Positions 13,080-25,410 of a DNA stretch of 64,000 bases are shown piece after piece. Numbering within the stretch: position 1 is the stretch's first letter; the number at the start of each line of letters is the position of its first letter. The stretch lies in NCBI GenBank assembly GCA_037954235.1, contig JBBMOA010000012.1:11919644-11983643 (forward strand), read 5' to 3'. A model generated the notes under the pieces. The model made no database searches, had not been told where the DNA came from, and worked only from the letters and a program-made list of their open reading frames with translations. Made by a program: the position numbers and the translations under genes. The DNA is from Aulostomus chinensis. Its lineage: Eukaryota > Chordata > Actinopteri > Syngnathiformes > Aulostomidae.

Positions 13080-13345
13080 CATCTTGCACAAAATAGAGCC
13101 CTTAATCCCTCCTTATTGGCAGACATTAGAATTCTCTTGGAGAGTTGACCACAGAGGTCAAATCCCCACTTAAGGTGAAAAGCTGCAGGAAATTGCTTGC
13201 ATTAGGGAGATGTATTGGTGTGAAAAAATCCCATGACATGTCGCTGAGCAGGGCCTGCAAACCTTCGCTCTCTTGCTCTCAGGTTGTCCAATTAATCTGT
13301 GAATTCAGCATTCTTATTTTATTGAGAATGTTGGTTAAGCAGGGA
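13080..13345. promoter_or_regulatory. candidate conserved non-coding element 3
   Basis: Repeat-free block with CCCTTAATCCCTCC (paired/OTX-type TAATCC), GACATTAGAATTCTC, GCTTGCATTAGGG, CCAATTAATCTG (from 13288) and TTATTTTATTGAG. The mix of GC-balanced and AT-core sequence resembles vertebrate conserved non-coding DNA. Confidence 0.38.
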
Positions 13346-13624
13346 AAGGATTCAAGATTAGTATTTTAGTCTGAATTTTGTTTCACACGCATTTGACACA
13401 TCACTTCTGACTCACTGCGAACTCGATTGTGACAAGAATCCACTGCTGGTTTCTTGACTGTGTAACCTCACTAAATTGCTGTATTGGTTTAATATTTTTC
13501 GGATGATGAGATCCAAGTGTCCTGTTCCTGAAACCACCTGCAATTGAATGGATCTACTAATGTATCAATACTACTACGACTACTACTATTACTACAGTTT
13601 TACTGTTGTGTACTGACGTGCTGA

Positions 13625-13668
13625 CACAGTGGTGGAACGGTTGGCAAGGTCACCTCACAGCAAGAAGG
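13625..13668 (+). mobile_element. fragment of the tRNA-derived SINE-like head
   Basis: ACAGTGGTGGAACGGTTGGC followed by a CACCTCACAGCAAGAAGG-like segment. It matches the head region of the element at 4882-5106, in the opposite orientation and diverged. The rest of the element is not recognisable. Confidence 0.5.
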
Positions 13669-14519
13669 AAGGAAGTTTGCACCACAAACTTCACTTACTG
13701 AGAACTGAATGAATCTAGACTTACTGCACGGGGGGAACTCCTTCCGGAGTGAAAAAAAAAAAGGTTTCTGTTTTGTGGCATAAAAAAATGTGACATTTTC
13801 ATGATTGAACCTCCTGTCATATTTCAAAATACAGCATAGCACAGTAGCTACTCGGACGTTCCAGTCTGAAATGAGCCCAAACCACTTAATTCAAGGTTTC
13901 CTCGTATTGCTCATACATCTCAAGAGAACAGCAGAAACAAGAAAGGATCACGGGTATCGCTGTGTTTTTGACACACTGTAATTCCACATTCTTATGCACT
14001 CAAATGTTTAGATTCTGAGTCTTTCTTTCATGCACTGGGCCTAAATTAAGCAAGCCTGCATAACCTAACTCAAGGTCCCCGTTGCTGCTCTTGAATGTTG
14101 TTTGTATTGATGTCAACTGAGCGACGAACATCTGACGATTTCAAAAATCAAATGATGTGGTTATTCAAAAAAAAAAATTGCAATAACGTGTTTGGATTGG
14201 CATAACAGAAGAGAAACACCTTTTCTAGACATCTTTGAACGTATCCACGAAACCCGAAACCTAAAAAAATAAAATAAAAAATCCTCAGCGTCCACGGAGA
14301 AAATTCAAACCCTCAGATGTTAATCAACACATCTGAATCAGTTGTGAAAGTTAATGAGTTTTTAAGCAGCTTCTGGGATTTCTCGTCAATAAACTACAAA
14401 CTCATTTTATTTTCTCTTTCACATTCCCGTACTTCTCCACCAACGCTGCAAAAGCTTTACTTTGAAACGCCTTCACTTTGATAAGAAATGAATTATCGTT
14501 TTAGAGAAAAGCGAAGTGA
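13669..14519. other. AT-rich non-coding stretch
   Basis: A-runs at 13751-13761 and 14168-14178. No gene or regulatory signal singled out. Confidence 0.5.
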
Positions 14520-14900
14520 TAGCAGGATGTGATGGGCTTTTCTCCCTCTATCTGATACATATTCTAATTGCTGAGTGCTGACCCCTACTCCCACTGATGA
14601 GCAGCCAGAGAGATTTTGACCTTGTGGTGTGTGTGAATCGATGGGAAGTTGATAAAGCCAAGTTCATTGCTGCCTAACATAAAACAAAGCTGATTTGTTT
14701 ACCTAGCTAAGCCTGTGCATGTCAATCCCATTACAGAATGATTTATAGACCAGCACCCAATGAAATTGTTTAAAGCAGATTAGGTGGAGCCAACGATCTC
14801 CACTAATATGACAAGCTGATATGCTGTGACAGGTAACCAAGCAAACAAGTTCCTGAAATTCAGATTGAATTAGAATCCTAATAATCCTACAGGGAGCAAC
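14520..14900. promoter_or_regulatory. candidate conserved non-coding element 4
   Basis: Contains CATATTCTAATTGCTGAG, AGCAGATTAGGTGG, CCACTAATATGAC and GAATTAGAATCCTAATAATC with little simple repeat. Flanked on the right by GA-rich and poly-G sequence at 14910-15006. Confidence 0.35.
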
Positions 14901-16070
14901 AGATTTAATCAGGAGAGGAGAGGAGAAAGGAGAAGGAGTTACGAGAGGGGGAAATTGAGGGCTGAATGAAGGATGCCGGTTCTCCAGCCACATGTGGGGG
15001 GGGGGGACACCACCTCTTTTTTGATTTACTTGTCAGGAAGCATCACTCAGCTCGTGTGAAAAGGAAAGAGCGAGAAGACAGCGAGAGAGATTAAGAGAGG
15101 GAGAGCTGTCTCCATACTAATATATGGGTACAAATTTCAAGGCTGCTTTGATAAAAGAGATTATTTTCTGATAAATATCCAAGTATCCACTTTGTCTCTG
15201 CCTCTCAATACACTCCCACATCTATTTGTGTGTCTGTGGCTGCGTTTCGACAATTAATTCAGTTAAAAAATGTGTATTATAATATCAAATATCTCAAGAG
15301 AAAACATTTGTCTTTAGCGTTATACAATATGCATGCAGTGTATTGTGTTACATGTGAATGCGGTGCCACAAATAGAAATATTAATGCAATTTAATGTGCA
15401 AACACTCCACTAAAGGATTCAAGGAGCCAAAGTCCCTCTCAACATGATAAAAGACTCCCTTAATGGTATGGATATTGTGTTCCAATAAAATCTTGTTTAA
15501 GGTCACAGTACAACTGGAACATCAAGTATTTAAAACTAGAAAAGTAATCAACGGATGTAGTTTGAACCCTACTAAGTTTTTACATATTCATCATTTGTCC
15601 TTTTGTCCTGTTTATTTGAAAATAATGAGCCCAAAATGAAGAATAATACTGCTTCTCCTGGACGCATTAAACTGATTGCATCTAAATTATTGTACTAATG
15701 TTTAACTAAAGCATTTGGACATGTGAATATGCATGATAATCATTACATTTTTGGGGACGTAAAAAGAAAATATTCATCCGTCGACACATTCATAATGCAT
15801 GTTTAATATAGCTAGTTCTCACAGAACACAATTAAAAACTTTTGTTAGATATTATTCTCTCAGTTGAATATTGGTCACCGGGAGCATAACTAAATTAATC
15901 TGCTACATTTGTGCATCTCATGAAGGAATTTGTGTATTTAAATTCATGAATATACATAAAGGAGCAAAAGACTTTAATGTAGAAGGCAGGAGAATAAAAA
16001 TGAATGAACATCTCCAAATAAGCTGAAGATAAGCTTCTAAAAAATACAAACATCTCAATCAATTCTTTAT
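14901..16070. other. AT-rich non-coding stretch
   Basis: GA-rich patch at 14911-14950, a G-run at 14996-15006, then AT-rich sequence with scattered ATTA sites. No gene seen. Confidence 0.5.
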
Positions 16071-16072
16071 AT

Positions 16073-16108
<36 letters not shown>

Positions 16109-16120
16109 GTGTATACATGT
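16071..16120. repeat. (TA)n/(TATACA)n microsatellite
   Basis: ATATACATATATACATATAT pattern running into pure (AT)n, self-complementary. Confidence 0.9.
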
Positions 16121-16317
16121 ATCACAAAATCTGAAAAAGACAGCTTGCATGTTTTGATTGCTTAATCTGTTCAGAATACTTAAAGAATCTTTGCATGTAC
16201 GCTGACAGACACAAAACTTTCCCATATATCCCGCCATGCACATACGGTTGATTAAACTTCCTTGCATACATGTCAGCATTCTCTTTTCCCTGTGATGAAG
16301 GGACATGGGGTATAGGG

Positions 16318-16354
16318 TGTGTGTATGTGTGTGTGTGTGTGGGGGGGGGGGGGG
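16318..16354. repeat. (GT)n followed by a G14 run
   Basis: GTGTGTATGTGTGTGTGTGT followed directly by 14 G. The same composite recurs at 46149-46182. Confidence 0.9.
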
Positions 16355-16379
16355 TTGAGGGGTGAGGGGAAGACAGAAA

Positions 16380-16800
16380 GTTTCAGACGGGGACCTAATT
16401 AGAGAGCGCAGAGCCCAGTTCTCTACCCACTCCTAATGAGGGGTTTATTATGGTGCGGATGAGCGGCGTGTGTCACAACGAGGCCGAAGTGGAAGCGTAC
16501 AGAGTGTGGTGCGACCAACAAGCAGATCCCCTGCACAGTGTGAATCTACACCTGCAAATCCCAACACATTGAAACCAGGCCTCGTTTGATGTGCTATTCT
16601 TTTCATGTTGAGAAATGGGAGGGATCGTGGAGCAGGGACCTAGTTGAAAAGAGGCAAGCAGTGGGGGGGTTGGGGGGGCATGGGAGGAGTGCGGCGGTCT
16701 ATTAGACGTTTTAATAATGTTAATTAATGAATAATAGAGTTTGTAATGAGCTACTGGCTGTATTTTATTCATGTGATTATCTCAACCTCTCTCTAATTCC
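16380..16800. promoter_or_regulatory. candidate conserved non-coding element 5
   Basis: Contains GGGACCTAATTAGAGAGCGC, CACTCCTAATGAGGGG, TTAATAATGTTAATTAATG, TTTGTAATGAGC and CTCTAATTCCCTCC. Site-rich left (16380-16460) and right (16690-16800) parts surround a plainer middle, so it may be two elements. Confidence 0.33.
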
Positions 16801-16864
16801 CTCCATGAACACTGTCAAGGGAAGGCGGTGATCAAGTCTAACACAAACAGACACACATGCTTGA

Positions 16865-16867
<3 letters not shown>

Positions 16868-16898
<31 letters not shown>
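16868..16898. repeat. (CA)n microsatellite
   Basis: Uninterrupted CA run of about 31 bp. Confidence 0.9.
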
Positions 16899-16900
<2 letters not shown>

Positions 16901-18754
16901 GCACTTGAACTGCAAGTACACTTCTCAGTATCATAGGTGCAACCTCCCTCAAAGACCATGACCAACAGCAACTGTTTAATGCTGTCTTGTTCAGTTATTC
17001 TTTTTCTTTGGACCTTCAAACGATGTTGGGCCGCCTGGAGTTGGCCCAGAAGGCTTTAGAGGAGCTGGCAGCACTTGGAGGAGAGAAAGTCCCCAACAGC
17101 AAGAGTCCACCTGGTCACAAGACCTGATAGAGGCAGCCAGTCTGTTGACTAGCATTTATCTGTTTACAGTGTGACATCCATCACAAGAGCAATACTTGTT
17201 CCTTTATACGGGATTTTGATGCATATAACAGAGGACGGGTGCCGGTGTCTATGCTCCCACCCCGTTGTCCCCCACTGACAAGTCTCATTTTTCCTGTGCT
17301 AGCGACTAATAAGCTAGCTGTAACTGCAGTGTATCTGACAAGGTCCTGATGATGCTGTTGGTGCTGGTAGGCTGACTAACAGGGCTAGCTGTGCACAATG
17401 CCCCAGTCACCCCAGTATTCAGCTGAGCATGTTTCCCTCCCCGTGTCAGCATCTAGAGAGCCTTAAGTTAAGGCCCCTCTGCTACATTAGCCGCTAGCAC
17501 ACTTAGGTAGAGGAGCTCATTAATGACTGAGGAAATGAAACAGCGTTTCTGGCTCTGTAGGGGGAGGAGACAGATAAACTCATGATTCATTGAAGAAAAC
17601 CTGCTCTCGACCAGGTTAGCTCCAGACTATGTTACCATAGTAACTGACTCAGAGCTTAAGTTTCCTGTCTGTCTGAAAAAAGGCTGGAAGTACCTCAATT
17701 TCTCAGGTTTGCATGAACTCCCTTCTGAAACTGAAAACCAAGACTGAAATGGGCCCCAGGTAGGCCATGCATGAGCACTCCCATATAATCCACACATAAA
17801 TTAGAGGTGTAGATTTGTCTTTGTAGCCACATCTCTCCTCTCTGAGGTGTGAGTGTCGACAGTGAGGGAAGGAGAACACCGGCATGTGGATCTTTTCCTC
17901 TTTTAATGTTTGATCCTCCTTTTGTCTGTTCTTCCCCTCAGTTGAAGCAACCGAAGAGGCAAGGAACAACCACTAGTGGGCCCCGGGAAGACCTTCTCAC
18001 GCCTCCCTCATTTTCACCCTCCCACCTATTATCGCTGATTCTTTCACTCTCGAAGCAAAGATATATAGATAGAAGAGATTGTTCAGTGGACAACACATGT
18101 GGACCATAGCCAGTAATTTAAAACACTCTGAAAACACAGCAATTCAATTTGAGTTAATGTAGCAAAAAAAAGTTTCAGAAATCATTAATAAATCTTTCAA
18201 ATTCACTGTGAGACACTGAACCCACACACACCTGCAGCTTTACCGACGAGCCCAATTCCAAGTCATTTCCACCCCATCTCCCTTCACTTTCTATTGATTT
18301 TCAAATCAATAGCTGCTCCACCAGAGCTGCCAGTGTAAAATAGCGTGAGAACCAACCTACTTTTAGGAGGAGAGAGTTTCAAACTACCGCTGGAGCTGAA
18401 TCTCCACAAGTTATGATGGAAATAAATTAATGAGGTCAGTCCTGCAACATTATCAGCGGTGAGTAAGAAAAAGAAATCAAGAGTGAACTGAAAGCAATCA
18501 GCTCTTCCTTCAGAGGGACCTGAAAGATTCCCAAGGCTGGCTCCATCTGTGAGCTCCGTGCTTGTAATGAAGTTATCAGTGGGTGCTGGACTTCTATAAA
18601 CACCCATCCAGGTCTGTAAAGATTCTCATTAAGCCGATCCGCATTGTCAGCCTAAACACAAAGTCGGCCAACATTGTTCCCGTCCTGTCTTCCTCTCGCT
18701 ACTCGCTCCCTCTTTCCTCTTAGTGGGAACGAGAGAACAAAAGGCAGCCCTGGT
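16899..18754. other. non-coding stretch, no gene seen
   Basis: GC-balanced unique-looking sequence with open frames in several phases (for example 17849-18109 plus, 18284-18607 minus); none resembles a known protein or has convincing splice context. Confidence 0.5.
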
Positions 18755-19110
18755 CCCAATCAGTGGAATCCCACTCAGGTCTTAATCAGTGCTCTGTTTA
18801 ATAGAGCAACACTTCCCAAATATTATTAACCTCATCTGTCTGCATTAGGCCCTAATGGCTTCCCTCACTATGTATTGTCTTTGCAGCAGCTGGTAATGTA
18901 CATATATATTAATCCACTCTCTCTTCCCCTTCGCCGAGAGATTGCACAGCGCTCTCAGAACAAACGGTGCCCTTCAGAGAGCGAGGCAGACACAGGTTAG
19001 GAAGCCACTAATTAAATGTCAGACTTGACAGATTAAAATTATGAAATTTAAAATCTGCAAGTGGCTCTTTGTCATTGTCAAATTAAGGGGTGCACTGTGT
19101 GATGAAGGGG
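18755..19110. promoter_or_regulatory. candidate conserved non-coding element 6
   Basis: Repeat-free with GGTCTTAATCAGTGC, TTTAATAGAGC, TATTATTAACCTC, GCCCTAATGGC, CATATATATTAATCC, GCCACTAATTAAATGTC (19004-19020) and CAAATTAAGGGG. One of the densest blocks of homeodomain cores. Confidence 0.42.
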
Positions 19111-20324
19111 AAGGGGACGGTGAGCTCTAATGGATTGAAAGAGAATGTGCTTTAGCAGCAAGCGGCTCTCAGTGAATAGAGATTTGCCACTCCTGCCAGA
19201 GGTTGCATGGCTGTATGTTCAATTTCTCCATATTCGCCCAAGTGTGGAGGTTGAGAGGTCACTCCAGCGCTGCCAAGCCCATCCTGACCACTCCATTTAG
19301 ATCTTTCATTCCTCTGGCAAAACACATACCCAGCTACGAAAGCAACACTCCCCGAAAAGCTATTCCACCTTTGGCTTCCCGTATCTCTGCGTTAAGCACA
19401 ATGTATGGAGATGTCAGCAGTCATTGTTATCTCCAATGTTGGGTCTTTAGAGGAAATTGGGACTGATATTCTTAAAGGTATGTGATTTCCTAGTGTTTCT
19501 GGTCATTCAAAAGACACTTTATCTTGTAGTACAAAACTAAGAATTTAAATCATCAGCAAAAGTTGCATCTTTGAGTTGCATTGAAACCATTAAATCTTTT
19601 CATGTCAGTCTTATTTTCTAAGTTTCAAGAACATTTTGTGCAATTAGTGAAAAAAATGAAATATATCAAAATAAAGAATAGAGCCTCTAATTACATTTGT
19701 TTTCCCAATTGTTAGAAGTTCATTGATTCTTTTTTTAATATGAACACAACCACCCCATCCATCCACCTCCTCTGCCCGACTAAAAAGCTCCTACCTCAGC
19801 CTGGTGCAGCACCACAGGCCCCCTGGAGAACCACAACGTCACTCTTTCTGGTGTGTCGTCTTTGTTCCAAAACTTCTTCTTTGCGTGTTTATGGACCTAG
19901 AAGTGCAGTAGTCCTCCACAGCCCTCAATCATATAACAGTGGCAACACAGAGTCCCAATGCAGCATGGGGTCAGTTGGCAGAACATGGCATTTTGTCTTA
20001 ATCCATGGGGAGGAGATCTTTTGTTAAACTATCCGATCTATGTTTCTGTCTTGTGGTTTTGTGTCTTTAACCTGTTTCAGTTCTCCAAGCTAATAGGGGG
20101 TTTGGAAGTATTTCAAGATATTATCTAGAGATACTGATGATCTCATGCCACATTAGGCCAGTTGTTCTACACGTATCTGATGAGCAGGGTTCAATGCATT
20201 TCAGCCTCCATCGGGTCTAAATGCTTGATCCCCTGCTACACTGTGACTGTAATAAAAGTGTAATACAGTCGACGTGAAGCTGAGGCAGCAAACAGTCAAC
20301 AAGGATCAAAACACCGCCGGCATA
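19111..20324. other. non-coding stretch, no gene seen
   Basis: AT-rich from 19480 to 19740 and plainer after. A 95-codon plus-strand frame at 19740-20027 matches nothing I know. Confidence 0.5.
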
Positions 20325-20545
20325 AGAAGTGACAAGATCCAATTAGATTTAATTACTCAAGCTAGTAGTTTCATTTTACCTGACAATTTTGATTAAGGTA
20401 GGCTGCACACACTTCAAGCTAAAAGCAGCGGCCAAATTATATCAGAGTAACAGTATTAGTGTACGTGGAACATTGACTAACTAATAGGGTTTAATTAAAG
20501 CAGGGCCAAGAGGAATGTAACAAGCTGAATAATAACAAAGGAGCA
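20325..20545. promoter_or_regulatory. candidate conserved non-coding element 7
   Basis: CCAATTAGATTTAATTACTC (20339-20358), TTTTGATTAAGG, CAGTATTAGTG, ACTAATAGGG, TTTAATTAAAG (20490-20500) and CTGAATAATAAC in about 200 bp, with no simple repeat. Confidence 0.42.
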
Positions 20546-20904
20546 GGTCGGACTCCTGGCTCTCTTTGGGCTGTTTTGTGTGTCTGTGAGTATGTGTGTG
20601 ACCATTGTGTTTTGTCAAATCAGGGCATAAAAATTGGTTAGCGGTTTAAATTCTTTCTCGGTCAAGTTAACATTTACTCCTTTATTTTTAACTCTATTTT
20701 GGCTGTTTACTTAAGTATTTTGGCACATTTTGATTGGTGCAGGGGTGCAAGGGAAGCATGAAAATGCCAGTGATGGAACACTCGCCTTGACAGACATGTG
20801 GTCTCTGACTGCTTTCTGTTTACTTAAGTATTTTGGCTCAAGAGAGACCTGCTGTCTAGTAAAGTCCCACCGGTCCAGTTCAAGAAAACATACACTGAAC
20901 AAAA

Positions 20905-21096
20905 CATTCATTCTTTATCATTATCCTATCTTGTACGCGGTCTTGGGGAGGTGGAGCCTATTCCAGCCAATGCGGTCCGGTAAACCATACAGCTCAGGCT
21001 CCAGTGAACTTTCCGTGTATATTTTTAGTCCGTAGGAAAAAGTCGACCTACCCAGAGAGAATCCATGAGCTAACCACTGCACCTCTGTTCCACGCC
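20905..21096 (-). mobile_element. degenerate copy of the SINE-like repeat
   Basis: Plus-strand order is the same as in the copy at 4882-5106: a CATTCATTC-like tail, TTATCC, GGAGGTGGAGCCTATTCCAG, a decayed middle, and GCTAACCACTGCACC (complement of the head GGTGCAGTGGTTAGC). Heavily diverged, without an intact B box. Confidence 0.5.
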
Positions 21097-21289
21097 AAAA
21101 CAAAAGATCAGAATCAAAAAAAGGTTGATGTCATGAGTTCCTTTGCGTTGTCACACCTAACACTAAAATGTGAGGTGACACACCAAGACTGGATGGTGTG
21201 TGATTGAAAGGTTTGTGGGGAGTCTGAGTGGCAGGAACAGCAGTTAGCCTAAGGTGCTTCACTTTTATAGTCACATGCTGTGCTGTAAG

Positions 21290-21335
21290 CACACACAAAT
21301 ACACACACACATACACACAGACACACACACACTCA
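21290..21335. repeat. interrupted (CA)n microsatellite
   Basis: CA units with TACA, CAGACA and CACTCA interruptions. Confidence 0.85.
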
Positions 21336-22521
21336 CCCCTACACAAAGAGAGACACACCCTCCTCTGGGATGAGGCTCATCTGCCTGCCCTCTGGTGTTA
21401 TACACAGTTTTCAAAGCACCTGCAGCATTTGTTTCTCAGCGTGTCTGTCAGTGAACACTGCTCCAGCCTATTTGTCCATTTATTTGAGAGCAGATTTGTA
21501 CTTTTATTGAAAATTCACCCTGGCACAAAGCTCCATAAATGCAAAAGACTCTTCAGCTGACACTGGATATTGATTTAATGTCAGAAAGACATCGGACAGA
21601 TGTTACATTTTTAGTTGGAAATGCAAATCAGGTTAATATTAAAATCCAATGCAAGATGGATTTTGGATAGTTGCTAACAACATAGATGCAAAATACCTAC
21701 TTCAGGATCCATCAGTGCTCAATGTCAAATTGATGTTAGTGTTTGATGTTGTATGACACATTTTACATTGAACAAATATCAACGCAGCACTACTGCCTAT
21801 GCAAGATTACTCAGAAATTATAACGATCCCACTCTATGATGAGAACACCAACTGAAAATTCCAAAGAAAACTGATGTTGATTTACACTTCCTTGGATCCT
21901 GAGAGGTCTCTGTAGTAAAACTCAACTCTTAGAGTGATTCCATCAACCTCCAGTCATACCTGCCATCATCAAATCATTTAGTGTAAGTCAGATTTCCCAC
22001 TGGCAGCTGAACTGTTGGTGTCAGACGTGGACATCTATGTACATCTGGGAAGAGAATCTACTTTTAAAGGAGTGAGATGACATTTTCAACAACGTATGGT
22101 AACTTTTTATTTACTCCACAACACATGATCGACCTGCATGTTCTCCGTTACCAACTAATGGGGCTAAAGTGAGCTCAGTTTCTTTTATTTACTTCATTTT
22201 TTTTAACAATTGTTTCCTAGTTTATCTTAATTTTCAGGTCTTAATGTTTCTTAGTTTACCTTTGAAATGTCTGTAATGCATGTATGGTTTGTACAAAATT
22301 TTAAAAGCAGAAAAAAAAATGAAGTGGAAGCAATTAATTTAATTATGAAAATAAATTATTTGATCGCCACCATTATTTGTTTCTTGATGGAAGACTAGTT
22401 GGATATGGGTCTAAATCATAAACTAAGACTTTTTTGTGTTTTTTGGGATGTCTGAATCCAATGCATGAATAAATGTTGATGATGTGTGTTAATCCCTTCC
22501 CATCTGTGTCTCTGCTGCACA

Positions 22522-22524
<3 letters not shown>
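21336..22524. other. AT-rich non-coding stretch
   Basis: Unique-looking AT-rich sequence with A-runs near 22312. No gene recognised. Confidence 0.5.
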
Positions 22525-22589
<65 letters not shown>

Positions 22590-22604
22590 GAGATGGGGGG
22601 GGGG
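22525..22604. repeat. (GT)31 microsatellite followed by a G10 run
   Basis: Pure GT 22525-22587, an eight-base AGAGATG-like spacer, then a G-run. The frames through it are artefacts. Confidence 0.95.
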
Positions 22605-23439
22605 GTGTACAGGGGGGTCAGCCAGGTCAGACCTGACACCATCTTTAACTGTTATTTACTGTGATTCCACGACAAGACAGATACCAGCTCCTACGACTCT
22701 ACTGATGTATGTTAAGCGCGCTCCAAATTACCCGCCTGATGGATCTATTGATGGCCTATTCCAACCTGTCACCTAGTCTCCATCAGCCTCTCAGTTATCC
22801 CCCGTTTCTCTCCCTCCCACCCCCTCCACGCTCCCTCCTCCCTCCTCGCCCTACGTCCCTGTGGGTCTGAATAAGAAATGAGGAAGCAGGCAGATAGAGA
22901 CCTTTGTAACCCACCGTGTGCTGCCTGCTACAAGACAATGGCCAACACTGACGCTGTTGCAAAAGTTAAGCAGGTTTGTGACAGAGCACGGCGGGGGCAC
23001 ACACACACGCACATTCATACATGCACAAAGACACATGCATGAGCGTGTCCCCGGAGACATACAAAGGGCAAATGTAGACCACGATCGTGCCTGCTAACAG
23101 CCTATCACATCCTGTCATTTATAATTCTCTGTCCAGGCCTCTGCTCCAGATAGTAGACGCTGTCATAAGGCAGAGGAAGATCCCCTAGGTATCTGCTGCA
23201 CGTCTTGTAATATACTGTCAGGTGGGAATACAGGTTAACATATGATCCCAAACAGAAATGATCAACTCTCGAAAGAGTTCCAGCTCCAAATCAACCACTA
23301 CTAGTTTTCAAAACTCCCCACAGGCTTCTCAAAGAAGCCACCACCAGTGCTCGACAGCGGAGTTGATGATGGGCCCTTTGCTCCCATTAGCCAAGAGATA
23401 AGATGAAGATGGTCAATACGGTGCTGGCGTTCTCATGTG
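22605..23439. other. non-coding stretch, no gene seen
   Basis: C-rich pyrimidine patch at 22800-22850. Nothing else recognised. Confidence 0.5.
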
Positions 23440-23600
23440 TATGTGTGTAGTTACTTGCTCTATCAGATAAATACCACACTGAATCTAGTTGTGCTAATTG
23501 ACTCTCGCAGGCATTACTGGGATTAAGTTAGCCAGCGTCCAAAGTTCATTACGCAGATAAATGCATCTCTTAGCCTGCTAAAGAGCCTGCGCGCAAACTT
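23440..23600. promoter_or_regulatory. candidate conserved non-coding element (weak)
   Basis: CTATCAGATAAATACC (GATA-like), GTGCTAATTGACTC, GGCATTACTGGGATTAAG and TTCATTACGCAGATAAATG. Short and repeat-free. Confidence 0.28.
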
Positions 23601-24119
23601 AAGTCCCACACAATACAAGATGAGAGGTAAGGAAAGAATGATGAGGGACTTGTACTTCACTTGTGAATAGGACCAAAAAAGAGGATGCAATGGATTAAGT
23701 GAGGTTATCTGCAAGCGTAGCAAAGTTTACTCACAACAAGTTTATATTGTCTTGCTCCTTTGTCAAGCAGACATGGTACTTGTTAAATGTCGTTTATGAA
23801 GTGTTTGAGATAAAATCAGGCCGATGTACTTGGGGAGACTAGGGTTCTGCAGTAACTCCAGTCACCATATTTTAAAGGAAAACTAGGTTTTAATGCCGCT
23901 ACTTTTTTATAGTCAATGCTAGTCACATTGCAGATGCATAACACACTTTTTATAGATAAAGTATGATGTAGTGTTACAAGAAAGGAAAATAATCCCCCTT
24001 TAAAACAGTGGATTATATGGATGTCATGATACATCTGTGACCAAAAAAAGCGCTGCGATGACATCTGATTAGATTATGGTAAATCAAGTTAACGTGTGAT
24101 CTTTGATAGCGTTTGAGAC

Positions 24120-24122
24120 ACT

Positions 24123-24182
<60 letters not shown>
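24120..24182. repeat. (TC)n microsatellite
   Basis: CT/TC run with two TTTC interruptions. Polypyrimidine tract. Confidence 0.93.
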
Positions 24183-24599
24183 CTTGTATCTGCAGTGACG
24201 AGTGACACAACAGCAGGTGCTCAGAGAACCATGGAGAGTGCTTTCATTTTGCCACTCATACGACAAATTACCCAGACAATGGACCTGGCGAGGCGGGACC
24301 CTAATTCAATTCTAACTGTTGACTCTGGGTATCCGCCTGCATGCATTCACTGGCCATGGGGAAGGACTATCCTCTCCATGAGCAGAAGAGCAAAGATAAT
24401 CTGAACACAGTCAAACAAAATTAAAGGTAATATTCTTTATCTAGTTGAAAATAGCAACAGCTTCAATATGAGCACAAATAGAATTTAGGGATTCCATTTT
24501 TTTTTCCAGACAAGTGATCAATAGTGTTTGCAGCAGAAACTGAGGGGGGAGAAAGAAAGGGAAGAAACACATCACGATGGGGGAGCAAGAGATCTGTAG

Positions 24600-24900
24600 T
24601 CAAATTTCACTGGTGTCAAATTAATTTCCGTGTTATCTGGAAATTCAATTAGAAAGGACCCCCTCCCCTTACCACTACCACCACCACCACCACCACCCTC
24701 CTCGCTCTCCTCCCCTTCTCCCTCCCTCCCGCGCCTCCTTTGTGAGTAAGAGAGTGTCGGACATCTCGGCGTGACAGATTACACTGCTCAGAGTGCATAT
24801 CAGGCCGAAGTGTTGAGGCCCACTAATCCGCCCTCTAATTCTCAATTAGTGTAAAATGAGGCCATAAATCACGCAGACAGGCCGATCGATGGAAACGTTG
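24600..24900. promoter_or_regulatory. candidate conserved non-coding element 8
   Basis: Left part CAAATTAATTTCCG and TTCAATTAGAAAGG; right part CACTAATCCGCC, a perfect palindrome CTAATTCTCAATTAG (24835-24849) and GGCCATAAATCACGC (HOX13-like). A pyrimidine-rich, CAC-repeat middle (24660-24730) separates them. A perfect inverted pair of TAAT-type half sites is what a paired-class dimer could bind. Confidence 0.45.
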
Positions 24901-24984
24901 TTTTAAGAGTGATTGGCAGCCTCCCCAAAGGTTACTGTTTAAGTTGGTTTAAGGTTACAGCTCTCTCCAGGCTGAAGGCAGGAT

Positions 24985-24986
<2 letters not shown>

Positions 24987-25040
<54 letters not shown>
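24987..25040. repeat. (GT)n(GC)n(AC) alternating purine-pyrimidine tract
   Basis: GT repeat running into GCGCGCGCACGCGTGC: about 54 bp of alternating purine-pyrimidine, followed 40 bp later by a G-run. Confidence 0.93.
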
Positions 25041-25042
<2 letters not shown>

Positions 25043-25199
25043 GTGCATTGGGTTGGCTTGTGGTTGGGAGGGCTCGGGGGGGGGGGTTGAACTCAATCTA
25101 TATGATGCAGGGCCTTGGTCCTTTGGGGATACAGCAAAGGGACAGCACCAATTTTTAGCCCATCAGCCGTCCAATTTTTCTCCTTTTCATACCTGCTGT

Positions 25200-25410
25200 A
25201 GTAAATGAGAAACAAATTAAATTTCACCCCACTATCTCCACAGAAACCATTTAAATCCTTTATGGAAACCAAATTGTCCCCAGACATATCGCCCCTGGTT
25301 CTGTGGAAATACACTATGGTGCTGCAACCGAAAATAAATTTGTGTCACTCTGGATATGGCATTGTCTGTAATGCCATTCATTGGAGCATCCTGGTGAAAG
25401 AGAGAGGGGA
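25200..25410. promoter_or_regulatory. candidate conserved non-coding element 9
   Basis: Repeat-free block with ACAAATTAAATTTCACC, TGGAAACCAAATTGTCC, AAAATAAATTTGTGTCAC and TCTGTAATGCCATTCATTGG. The texture is that of slowly evolving non-coding DNA. Short open frames on both strands are not convincing as exons. Confidence 0.4.
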
